Of a stretch of DNA of 64,000 nucleotides, positions 50,203 through 61,397 are shown piece by piece. This DNA is from Kuschelorhynchus macadamiae (taxonomy: Eukaryota; Arthropoda; Insecta; Coleoptera; Curculionidae), in contig JAUTXW010002457.1 in assembly GCA_030620095.1 (NCBI GenBank), positions 124,001-188,000 of the forward strand. The letters are read 5' to 3'. A program made the position numbers and the translations under genes. Below the pieces are notes generated by a model, which saw only the letters and a list, made by a program, of their open reading frames with translations, did no database searches and was not told the DNA's origin. Positions within the stretch are counted from its first letter, which is position 1. Each line of letters starts with the position of its first letter.

Positions 50203-52009
50203 TAGGATCGGGAGAAAACAAAACAATTATTTTTGGTGATTATTGGTTAAAAAAAGTGGGAATTATTATGAGTTTTCACCTTTAGTCCACTGGGTTTATT
50301 AACGACACAAGAACCCATCAAAAATGTTTCACCAGTGCAGATAAGCCCTGAGAACTACACATTTACTAACTTCTATGATTGATTTTCAGAACAAAGTCAT
50401 ACCAAATTAAATAGTTCCTAGAGAAGGAATTATGACTAACTATAAAAAAACGATTTGCCTCATTCAAAACTAGAATTCATAATAGTCATTAATTATTGTT
50501 TAATATTTAATTTAATTAAAAGGCTCAGTTCAAATGAAGTAATACAGTCCAACAAATACTCCAGCTATCTCTTCAGGTTTGAATGGTGCATATCCACGCT
50601 ACGGCTTTAAGATTGAAATCTCCAATTTATTTATTTAATTTAAATAAATAATACAAACTTAAAGAAAAATTGTTTTATTTAATAAAAACAGTGGTCTATT
50701 TAACTATAATTTCATATAATTATATATATAATATATAAAAAAAGGTCCACATTTTAATATATATGCTTTTCCTTAAATGTACGAGTGTACTCATTGAATT
50801 GAAATAGCAATTTTTACACAACTCGGGGACTGTTCTTTTGGAAAAGTGGCAGCCCTAAGAATGAGAGCAGTCAGATTTTTCTGAATAACAAAAAGCTGAT
50901 ATACGTAAACAAAATGATAATGACAATAATTATTCCAACTCCAATATAGTAACCACTTGCTTGTAAAATGCTACTATAATGCATACCTTACTCATTCTGC
51001 CCTAGCGTTATTACTCAATTTCTTTTTCCTTTATTATTTCCTGATTTTCATGTAAACAAAAACAAAAAGATAATGATATATACCTATACCATAATCAATT
51101 TAGTGACAACTGACAACCACCAGGGTTGGGATTTTAGTAGAACCAGATTGTACTAAAATTTAATAGTGGCGGATTCACCCGATGACGTCATTTTTAGCTT
51201 GAAAACTTGCTGCCGTGACCTTGACCATGACCTGTTCATTTTTTGAATCTGTTTATTTTATTCGTTTTATTATTTTATTTACAACTATTGAATATTAGAA
51301 CGGTAACGTATAATGTTTTTCAAAAACAAATTATTTTAATACATATAAAAAATAATTAATTTCTTCAAAATTCGGGTTGTAACAAAATCGACAACAGTGT
51401 CACAAATTAACCTAACACAGATGCGAAAGAATACCTAAATACACGTATTGTTTGATGTAACCTTGAAAAAGAGTTAATAGACAATCCGCATCAATGTATG
51501 TATCAGATTATTATTTGTTTATGTAAAAATAATCTGCACCAATACGTTAACCAGGCATATAATCTCTCAGTAAATTAATATATTGCTCGTATATCCATTC
51601 ACAGCAAATTAAAGGAAAACATTTAAAAAACGAAATATTAGAAATTCATTTATTTAACATACCTTAACTAAAAATGTGACAAAATGTTTAGTTTTCAATT
51701 GGTTTTATCGGATTTTTTAGACTATGCAAATCTCTATTAGTAAACTTTAATGTATAAAATATTTGCAACCTTATAAATAATGTAATTATTTAATATTAGT
51801 AGAATTTTAATCTACTCTCCTTCGCACCACAACCCTTAATAATTCATTAAAATGCCAAATAAGCTTTAAAACTGAAATCTATAAGGAAAACTCAACCAAT
51901 TTAAAAGCAAAGGCGCTAATATGAAAATGAAATAGTTACCAGATTTTCAACAGTAGAAACAAATACTTTTATTAAATGTGACTTATATTTTAATTGCATG
52001 TATGTATAT
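50203..52009. other. Gene-free stretch
   Basis: No coding signal on either strand. It includes the closely packed regulatory-like motifs at 51183-51233. Because it lacks obvious transposon remnants it could contain upstream exons or a promoter of the minus-strand phospholipase, but nothing shows this directly. Confidence 0.35.
51183..51233. promoter_or_regulatory. CRE palindrome plus three contiguous nuclear-receptor half-sites
   Basis: TGACGTCA at 51183-51190 is the consensus CREB/ATF site. 51216-51233 reads TGACCT-TGACCA-TGACCT, i.e. three AGGTCA-type hexamers with no spacing on the minus strand, containing TCAAGGTCA, the FTZ-F1/ERR monomer site. Whether they are used is unknown. Confidence 0.4.
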
Positions 52010-52189
52010 ATTTTCTTTTTTTTTTTAATGTTTTGTTTATAATTGTTTTTATATCATTGACATAAATCAGAAACATATATCTACCTCATAGTGCTTGTTA
52101 TGATGCTTTTGAATTATTAGGTTTTAGGATTTTTTTTTAGCTTTTATTCTTAGACAATAAAGCATATTTGACTTTGACTTTGACTTTAT
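52010..52189 (+). repeat. LINE or SINE 3' tail ending in (GACTTT)n
   Basis: A T-rich tract (52014-52027), AATAAAGC at about 52156, then three tandem TTGACT/GACTTT units ending near 52189. This is a typical short microsatellite tail of some insect LINE/SINE elements. Its 5' boundary is not defined. Confidence 0.5.
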
Positions 52190-52560
52190 TGATCAAAATG
52201 CCATGTTAGATCAGAGATTCAAATCTAAACCATTTCTTCAGAAAACGCTTAAACATAATTAAAGAGCCCATCGGAAAAATGTAGCTCACGTAATTAATTT
52301 TGGAACGTTGTGAAATCACGAAAACACTTGTCCAAAAGCAGCAGCGGTAACAGAGCTTAGGTCTTACTTAGCCGAAGATCTAATCCACCGGGAAGATTCT
52401 CTTGAGTGATGGAAAGCTAGGATTACAATATATCCTCATATATAGCTATACTAGCAAAACATTATTTGGCAATTATAGCAGTCCCATCTTAAAGAGTCTT
52501 TTCTAAGGCTGAGCAATTAATTTTCGGAGAGATGCTGTTTAAAAAGAAAAAATGTTCAAA
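52190..52560 (+). pseudogene. hAT transposase C-terminal piece (Ac/ZBED type)
   Basis: AMLDQRFKSKPFLQKTLKH, then AAVTELRSYLAEDLIHREDS with W(K) following a stop. After a 2-base shift it reads IAILAKHYLAIIAVPS and RVFSKAEQLIFGEM. This matches the hAT end: LDPRFK box, Y-x-x-YL...W-W region, P-L-x-x-LA-x-x-YL-x-I-x-A-S-x-ER-x-FS. Stops and a frameshift make it a relic. Its termini were not found. Confidence 0.75.
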
Positions 52561-54805
52561 TTATTATGGTTTTAAACTGCAATCCGGGACATATAATTTA
52601 CTTTAAAACGATTTTTGTTTTTTTTTTTTGAAAACGAAAGCTATTAGAAACTGGTTTTTATTTGTTTTTTAGAGTTTAAGAGATGTTTTTTAACAAGTTT
52701 CACAAATTTGTTCTTTTGTGTTTCATGTTATTGAAAGAAAGGAGCTCATTATTATTATTTAGTATACCCGCCAACTGTAACTACTTAAATAAAATACGGA
52801 TATAACTACATCGACAAACGAGTAAAGCTGAGTGCCAGCCGATACATAACATATTGAATTTACGTATGATAATTATTGTAACCAAAGTAACGGTACACAA
52901 AATGATTACTAGATACTCAAGGACCACAAAGCAACGAAAACTTTAAAATAACGGAAATCAACATCTCTAAGACCAAGAAAAAATCACTAATTTGCCGATA
53001 TATGTTCTATAATCATTTTAAATCTACTATATTTTTATAGTAATTGTACTATTATAGTTTACTTGAGCTTGCAGTCTTTCGAATCGCCTCATGGAAGGCA
53101 GACCTCTGTGTTTTTTACATAAGTGGTTCCACGTGTTCGGGATTTAACTGCTTTGATTTGGGGGGAGGATGGAGACTCAAACGCTTAGTGTAGGAACTAA
53201 CGACTGTGAGGCCTGGTTGTTCCTACATTCCATCTTGTTGGTCTGCAGAGTTATACATAGAATATATAGCGTAACGGCCGCTATGCGGCGGATATAGGAA
53301 AGGTAAGGGGGTAGCTTGAAAGAAAAGGTTATTTCGTGATACCAGTAGTACTCTCAAGGGACATCTAGTGAAAGCCAAGAAACGTTAGACAGATTTAAAA
53401 AGAAGAATAATTTTAAAAGATATTTAGAATAAACGGAGTGTACCAAGAGTTTAGAGCTTACCATCCGGATATCCCATCGATAACGTCCCCAAACTAGAAT
53501 GTGATGTGGTGTAAACTTTAAATACATAAATGTACAGGAAAGAGCCTAGCCGTGACCCTGACGAGACCGGGAAGGTCCCAAGCTTCAAAACGATGGCCCG
53601 TCAAAATGACAACACCTTGTTTCCAGTTTTTAGTGGCGTATCCACTTTGATCTTTACTTTGAAATTTAGGAAGTAATTTGAAAACTTATACTTTTGAAAG
53701 AGAATTATAATTAAAGTATGGACTAAATTAAACAAGCCAATTAGTGTGATACATTATGTTAGGTGCCAATTTAACAAAAAACTGGTGCAACATTAAAATT
53801 CATATCTTTAACAGCTCACTTTAGAAATTAAATTTTATTTTTACATAATAAACCTTTCGTATTAATACTCTTTTATTTTTTCAGGAGTTTAAGTTCAACG
53901 TTTTTCGTTATTGATGCTTTAAAATTGTCATTGGGTTTGAAATAGCGGCTTATCAAAGTTGTAAAGAAATGTGTCAATTTTGCCGTCTGGGCAAAATAAA
54001 TAAACATAGCGAGAACGCATTCTGGATGATAAGCTGTCGCGACACGTGCCCAGTAATTACAATAATTTGATCTAAAAGTTGCTCTTAAGAAGTACTTGCA
54101 ACTAAGAATTTAACGGTGCAACCATATGAGAGGATATTTGGGAAGACTTGCAACTCATTTGAAAGTTATATTAGGCTTTCATAAACTGTAAAGTTAAAAA
54201 AAGAATTTTTCTTGTTTGTTTCGTTTCGACTGTCCTTTTGTATTTCTGCTTTCTTTTTATTACTTCAATTTAGTAAATAAAATTTAATGATTTTTTTTAA
54301 TAAGCAGAATGATTATTTTTAGTTGAACTAGAAAATTATATTTTTTCTGAGTAACTAATTTTGAAAAGTTAAGTAAATAAAAAATATCAACGCATTTAAG
54401 GGGCAACAGGCCAATAATAATTAAATATAAATAATTTTATTAGTATTTATTTCGAAGTGCAATAACACTCGCATAAGATATCAATGTGTATTTTTTTTGT
54501 AGAAAGCGCAATTTATTCTTTTTACCGTAGTAGCAGACACACTTTTTGGGAAAATTAATGGTGAATATGTAAAAAATGTCTCAATTTTAAAATCTATACT
54601 TATTTATTGGCAATTAAATTACCTACAAACTACACCTCGCACAAAAAAAAATTTAAATGACTTCTTCTCATCTCTCGCTAACTAGGTTCTCTTAGAAATT
54701 TTAATTTCTCAATTTTTTTATTGTACTTACTTGCGCTTATTTTTTGCGGCCAATCTTATTTTTTTAATAATCAAAACTTTTTATGTACCTAAATCCATAT
54801 ACACG
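52561..54805. other. Gene-free stretch
   Basis: No coding signal. 53187-53229 can form an 11-pair hairpin (GTAGGAAC with GTTCCTAC as the core, 21-nt loop). The region around 53265-53300 is unusually G+C-rich (GGCCGCTATGCGGCGG). No further assignment. Confidence 0.35.
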
Positions 54806-54985
<180 letters not shown>

Positions 54986-55050
54986 ACCGACCGACTCATC
55001 GATTACTTCGCGATGGTTTAACCAATTTAAATTTTTAATTTATAGTCATA

Positions 55051-56207
55051 TTAAAAGCACAAGGAAGAAAGGAATTTCGTTCTACCGGTAAGTGCGTTTA
55101 TATTTCCATAATTAAGAAATTAACACTAACATAGACAAATCCCATTTAAATGCAAAAATAATTGTTATTAAAATTGAAAATCATAATTCTTAAAATGTCA
55201 AACAATTAGGATAGTAACCAAGTGGTATATAAAAAACATAGTAGCCTAACACTTCATGTAATATTTGGTTACGTCAAAACATTTAAATTATCTTAAGTGT
55301 CAAAATACAAGAGTTCTAACCACACTACACCGCAACTTGCTACGTTCTGGACGCGCGTTTCGCTTACCAAGTAAGCATCATCAGCAGATGACATAAACTG
55401 TCAGTTTATAACATCTGGTTAAGTTAGTTTACGCTTACAGAATCCAAATTTTTATTGTTAGTGTTTTCGGGATATCTTAAATGATATAAGGTTTGATTAG
55501 GTTAGTTTTTTGTATTGATTTAAATTCATTTTGGGTTAGACTTAAAAAATATATTACACTAAGAATAGCTCATAAAAACACAAATATTTGCGCTACTTAG
55601 GATTAGATTTTGGTTACCTGCAATAAATAAATTAATAAATACAAAAAAAAACTAAATTCTTGCAAAAAATAAAATATCTTAAGTGTTTACAGAAATTAAA
55701 AAAATGTATGTACCTATAGGTATAGGTATATTCTATTTTTCCCAAAAAAAAAAATATGAAATAAAATCTCCAAAAAAGGATTTCATATTTTTTTTGTTTG
55801 CCTTCACTGTCTGTTAAACAAATAACATTTGTTGAGAAATATACTCAAACTGTTTTCCCTTCAGCACAGTATCATACTCGAAAAAGAAGAATATAATGTT
55901 AGATATTAAAACTTATTTTGTCCCATAAAATTGTTCCTAGAAGCTCATAACTCCAACTTTTTTTTCCGTTTTAAAACATACTTAAGGTAATTTAAATGTT
56001 TTGACCTAACAAAATATTACATGAAGTGTTCCGCTACTGTACTGTGTTTTTTATTTACCATTTGGTTCCTAACCTAATTGTTTGATAGTTTAAATTATTT
56101 TTGCCCTTAAATCGGAATTAAAAGTGTCTAGATAATTTTTTTACTTACGAAAATACAAATCCACTTACCGCTGGAACGAAATTCCTTTCTTCCTTGTACT
56201 TTTAATA
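55051..56207. mobile_element. Inverted-repeat element (about 1.15 kb) of unknown class, containing a hammerhead-like motif
   Basis: The left arm 55051-55297 and right arm 55975-56207 are inverted copies. Anchors: ATTAAAAG(C/T)ACAAGGAAGAA and GGAATTTCGTTC at both outer ends; CAAACAATTAGG; AACACTTCATGTAATATTT(T/G)GTTA; and TCAAAACATTTAAATTA at both inner ends. Mismatches are scattered. The 680-bp centre has no coding frame but holds the hammerhead-like motif at 55346-55388, close to the left arm. Confidence 0.75.
55346..55388 (-). ncRNA. Hammerhead-like motif, copy 2 (core intact)
   Basis: On the minus strand: TCTG (55388-55385), CTGATGA (55384-55378), one T, stem II GCTTAC-TTG-GTAAGC, GAAA (55361-55358), CGCGC, GTC (55352-55350) and CAGA (55349-55346). 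CAGA pairs with TCTG as stem I. Stem III is two pairs closed by a self-complementary GCGC loop. The core fits CUGANGA...GAAA...GUC apart from one extra U before stem II. Copy 1 at 31790 differs by a compensated stem II pair. Confidence 0.6.
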
Positions 56208-56963
56208 CGGGTACGACCGCACGCCACACAACTGACCATTTTTTGTTTTAGGATAATGCAAACGGCCAAAAGTGTGTTTGTTACGTTTAACTTACAATAT
56301 ACAATTTTTATATTAATTCGATGAGTGTATTATTTATTAACTTAAGCTTAAATTTGTAAAGACGACGGTTTGACAACACACGTCAACAAACCAAAACGTA
56401 AACATCAAAAAATGAAAAATATAAGGTCCCAAAAATGACTTAGTTCCGTCAAAGCCTGCTAATTTAAAATAATGCTTGGGACTCTTTCATGTTGTCTATT
56501 TATTCAAATGGTGTAAATTATCTGAGAGGGCCGCCCCAGTTCTGACTAAGCCCCGGACGAAGATCAATCTGGCAAATTGACTAATATAGGAGTTGTTTGC
56601 AAACTACGCTTAAACATCTGCATAAGTCCCTCTGTTTACCGAGTCTTAAACCAATTTCAAACGATGGACTTATATTTACCGGTCATTATTGGTATTTTCC
56701 AATTGTATTCAAACGGTTTTGGTCTTTCCGTTGTGACGTCATTAACAAGCCCTTCGTTACGTTATTATTTGACATTTCAATAACTAGTAAATACCGTGCT
56801 CGGGAGGTAGGTAGGTTATTGTATTATTCATCTCTTTCGAAATTGTAATGTTATAATCAAGATGCTAGTTTGTTGTTTACCGTTAGTTTTCTTTTCGGCA
56901 TTTTTTTTTCATGATGTTTAAATAAAAAATATCTTATTGATTCATATTTGCGTGATGTCTAGC
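56208..56963. other. Gene-free stretch
   Basis: No coding signal. A second consensus CRE (TGACGTCA) lies at 56734-56741. The overlapping short frames at 56577-56848 have no recognisable character. Confidence 0.35.
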
Positions 56964-56971
56964 CGTTTAGT

Positions 56972-57743
56972 CAGGGACGTAAACAGAAAATTCATTTTGG
57001 GGGAGCCAGTTGGGGACCCAAATAGTTCTAAAGGTGCCTTTGTACGGGGTCTGTCATTAGTGTGTCAAAATAGCATACTTTCCTAGTAAAGATTTTTTTT
57101 CACATTAATGACGGATCCTGTAACAAATAATATGTGCCAATAAAAAAATTAAAATGAATTTTCAACATTTATTTTAGGTTTTTGAATTAAATAACAAATT
57201 TTATACAAAAGTATCTTAATTAAACACATCTGAAGAAACATGTTTTTTCACTTTTATTTAATTTACAGTTGTGGAAGTATTAATAAAACTAATAAAAATA
57301 AACATGAATAATATAAACCAATAACTAAAAAATACAAAAAAAAAACAGTTCTTGAAACTAAATTTATTCTTTGAGATCTATCTTTTCTACCAATGACTTC
57401 TCAATTAATAAAATAGCCAGGTTTGATAGTCTGTCATTTCCGATTCTATTTTTCAAAAATGATTTTATTATTCTTAAACAAGAGAAAGTTCGCTCACATG
57501 AAGCACTAGAGACCGGGATTGTTAAAGCGATTATTACTGTTTATATTTTCTTTGTTTTAATTAGGTAAGAGTCAGCATATGTTTGGGATTCTTACTAGTA
57601 GAGATATTTTGTGTTGTTTGAGTATTTTATTTCGATAAAAATATTGTGCTTGTATAAGCGTATCGTATAATATATTTAGACAGGCTAATGGGGGGCCAGT
57701 GAGGGGGGCCCCGGCCCCCCAGCCTCTCCTGTCTACGTCTCTG
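56972..57743 (-). mobile_element. Internally deleted hAT element (772 bp) with perfect 8-bp target duplication
   Basis: CGTTTAGT flanks both ends (56964-56971 and 57744-57751). The termini CAGGGACGTAAACAG and (reversed) CAGAGACGTAGACAG match at 13 of 15 positions, and both continue into a TTGGGGG or TGGGGGG run, as in the Zaphod-like hAT group. Only the transposase C-terminus remains (57548-57364). It lies about 0.9 kb upstream of the dyskerin start codon. Confidence 0.9.
57364..57548 (-). pseudogene. hAT transposase C-terminal dimerisation domain, last part only
   Basis: Minus strand: IALTIPVSSASCERTFSCLR, then IIKSFLKNRIGNDRLSNLAI and LLIEKSLVEKIDLKE-stop. The P-S-x-ASCER-x-FS-x-L-x-x-IK...DRL-x-x-L box is the hAT dimerisation signature. 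The frame is undamaged but the catalytic domain is deleted. Confidence 0.85.
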
Positions 57744-57751
57744 CGTTTAGT

Positions 57752-58637
57752 ACACACTACACTATGGAGACGTTTCTGGAACGGTATAAAATTAATTTAA
57801 ACTTTGAAGGCCAAGATTACAAAGTTATTGCTCATGGCTGGAAACGGCCACTCTACTTTTAAACGCCGGGATCTTTTTTTTCCCGTAGAATTTGTCAAAA
57901 AATAAATTTTTGCTAAATCAGCAACAATTCGTCATTAAATTCTCGTTCATATTTACAATTAAATAAAACTAACAGAAAAAAAAACCTTCACAACGGTTAC
58001 CCTTAATACATTCTAGAGTTGTTACGAGTATTTACTCGTCACAGGTACGAGCTATGTTTCTTACAAAGCTAGTTTTTAAGACAAAAATACCAAGGCCGTT
58101 TTAAATATAAAGGAAATTTATAAATTTATAATCTTAAAAACGGAATTTGTAAAAATGTGAGCCAATTCGTTCATTTACTTTTTTCGAATTTGCACGGAAT
58201 AGGTACTGTTTTGATGACATATATAAACATAATGAACGAGCCGCGGGCTGCGATACCCGAAACCGTCGTTTAGTCACGGTTTCACGGGAAAAATATTTGT
58301 CATAGGTATCTGTAACAGGTATGGACTTGGAACAACCTGTTACAACAAAATACTGATTTTCGTCATCTTTAATACATTCAAGCGCATTTTGGTTCCTGTC
58401 AGTTGGGGAAAATCGGTATGTCAAGGGCTATAACCAAAGATGACCAAAAGCAAACCTGCGGCAATAACCGGTCCTTCGCTTGAAATCGGTTTTAGTTGCT
58501 GTTTTTTTTTTTAATTTTTAGCCTAAAAAATGTGCTTTAAAACGCTTGGCAACACTGGGTTCTTAAAGCATCACAACCCTACTTTTCGGCGGCGTTTTAT
58601 TTTATTTGGCACGTGTACCTTTAGAAAAGAATTAAAA
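57752..58637. promoter_or_regulatory. Upstream region of dyskerin with a CACGTG E-box
   Basis: CACGTG at 58610-58615 lies 23 bases before the start codon. It follows a short G+C-rich patch (TTTTCGGCGGCG) and is followed by a pyrimidine stretch (TACCTTTAG) that could hold the transcription start. Myc/Max bind CACGTG, and dyskerin is a known Myc target in flies and vertebrates. A minus-strand open frame at 58424-58134 (96 codons) has no recognisable motifs. Confidence 0.5.
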
Positions 58638-58650
58638 ATGGAAAATCCAG
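58638..58650 (+). CDS. Nop60B: Dyskerin exon 1 (13 nt, start codon)
   Basis: ATGGAAAATCCAG followed by donor GTAAAT: Met-Glu-Asn-Pro plus one base. The 58-base intron 1 ends TTTTTAG at 58708. The tiny first exon is accepted because the joined frame runs straight into the conserved N-terminus. Start context AAAAATGG is favourable. Confidence 0.8.
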
Positions 58651-61339
58651 GTAAATCTTAAGCTGCATTTGGTAAAACAAATTTTTACATTTAACCAATG
58701 GTTTTTAGAAATCAAGGGAAAGAAAAAGAAGAAAGGTAAGGAGGGAAAATTAGCTGAGATTCAAAAAGAGACAAGTTTTCAGTTGGAGAGTTCTGAAAAG
58801 ATCCCTACATTGGACACATCTCAGTGGCCCCTATTACTGAAGGTAACTTAGAAACATTGGCTGTCGTAGTTCAAAGTCACCTGGATTTACACTGTCTCTT
58901 AAATACTTGTTTTTTATAGGCAATTATGGTGTTTATATATTTGAACTGAAGATGCACTAGTTATTATTTCTATTTCAGATAAATAAAATTTAAAATTCAT
59001 AACAAAAATATATGCCCATGTTCTGTTCAATAACTATCACACCTATAACACGGTTGATTAATGATCTTCATAGCACTTTTTTGATAGGTGAAGAGAGGCT
59101 TTTTTTCTAATTGTAAAATTCCACTTAAAATTCATGAACAACTACAGAATATCAGAAAACAATCAATGAAAAGTTGCCCAAAATATCAGGTAATATAGTA
59201 AACAAAAAGCAATTACTTCCCTGTGTTTACATTTAACTAAATGAAATTAATATAGTAAACTACAAATTATTTACATTGTTATTTAATACATTTTATACTT
59301 ATAGGGCTTAGCACCTCAAATGGTATAGAGCATCCAACTTGACCCAATACGTTTATTTTAAATAATTGATTGTGTTGTTTTACATTTACTGAATCTTTTA
59401 ATGTATAATAATTAGTTTACTACTTTTATGTTTTTTACTTACTCTAAATTTCCAAGCAGAAGTTCATGCTATGGAATTGTGTGCTAGAATGTTGCAGGAG
59501 CAACAAATAACACATAAAACAATTAATTTGGAACTGCCAAAAGGCACTTGTTGGCCTGGGGAGCGACAATAAAATCACCCTTATCTGGATACCAGGACAT
59601 GCAGGTCTGGAGGGAAATGAGTCTGCGGACCTTCTAGCAAAGAAAGGAGCAGAGACAAGATTCGTGGGACCTGAACCAGCTTTTGGACTATCCCATGAAA
59701 CGGTCAAACATGCAATTTTGGACTTGGTTGAGGAAAAAGCTAATGTCTATTGGCTTGGACTGGTCTGTTCCATGTAATGGCATTTATCCCTCTTCCCATA
59801 AATAAAAAGATAAAAGAAAGTCTGTTAAATATGAATAGAATTAAGTTCAAAACAGCAATAGGCCTATACACTGGCCATTGTGGTCTAAGACATCATTTGC
59901 ACAGGATGGAGATTGAAGACGAATTCGAGGGCCGCCTATGTATGGAGGATGACGAGACAGCCAGCCATGTGCTATGTGGCTGCCAGGATCAGGTTCTCCA
60001 TATTCGGTAGGGATATTCTGCTGCCCGAGGACTTGAGGAGTACCTCACCAAATGCAATGATAAGACTCATTGAGGATTTTAACTTGCTTGGGGAAGTGTA
60101 AATATAGGTGTGAGCCACAATAGACCACAGAGCCGCAGTGGAGGGTCGGTTTGATCCACTCACTTTTTACCTAACCTAACTTTTTTATACATTATTTAAC
60201 ATGTGTAAAATCTATATTGATTATTAGCACAAATAAATATCTGTCTATAAAATCTAATCTCCGTGAATCATGAACCTAAACTATTTTCTCAAGCCTCCCG
60301 ACTACAAATTATTTAAAATTTCTATTGCTAGAAAAATTTTAAAAATACAGAGTTGTAATTGTTAAATTTGCTGAATTGTTTCATAAAATCACTAAATATC
60401 TGTTAATTTGTTTATTTTATGTACTTTACTTTGTTAAAAACTAAAAATTATTGTTTCTGTGTTGTTTAGCAGTTATTGCATTATGATTATTCTTTTTTGT
60501 AGGGTTGTAAAATTGGGTAGAGCCCATTGATTAACAATAATTTTTAAAAAATTCTAAATAAATTATATTAGGCAAAGCTTACTACATGAATGTTGATATT
60601 AGGATATATTTTTAGCTATCTCTTATAATATTTAGTCCTGTTTAATGTTAAAAAGATTTAAATATCTTTTGGCAAGATAGAGTTCTGTGATAGTTCAATG
60701 CAAATTTCCGAGATGCGAGTAGTGTCCTAAAAGGTACTTTAAAATTTACAAGCGCCAACAGTTCTGGACTTCAAATGTCACCCGATATTAACTTATATGT
60801 TAAAACTATGTGTAAATTTTTTCTTCTCTCCAGCGTATTCATGCACAACCTTGTCAAGATAGATTATAGATTAAATTTTATATATAAGTTTATCAATTTT
60901 ATTCACAAATTCCCTCATACAGAATTCCACTAAACATGGACTAAACATTTTATGAATCCCTATAGTTATTTACAGTTTATAGGATTTGTATAAAATTGTT
61001 GTCTTTGGAAAATGAGTACTGATCATAATAAAAAAAAAACTTGAAGCATGCTGAAAAGCAAATTCAATTCAAATTCAAAAAACATTTATTGTGTAAATAT
61101 AAAAAAATACAGTCAATATTACACAAAAGGACAAGTTACACTAGATGGTGGTATTAATAACCAGGCCCCAAATGTCAAAATAGATAAAAACATTAAAAGG
61201 AAAACAAAACATTAGTTAAAACATTCAGATTAAAAGCTTTTAAACTTTGTCTGACCTCCTGCTTCAGTGTTTGTTTCACAGTGAGCTTGGATTTATTAGT
61301 TAATTACAATACAGTAGAATACTGTTTTACATTGCATTA

Positions 61340-61397
<58 letters not shown>

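Noticed and set aside
58134..58424. 96-codon minus-strand frame upstream of dyskerin
   Set aside because: No motif, no splice or start support and no similarity I recognise; it probably lies in the promoter region by chance.
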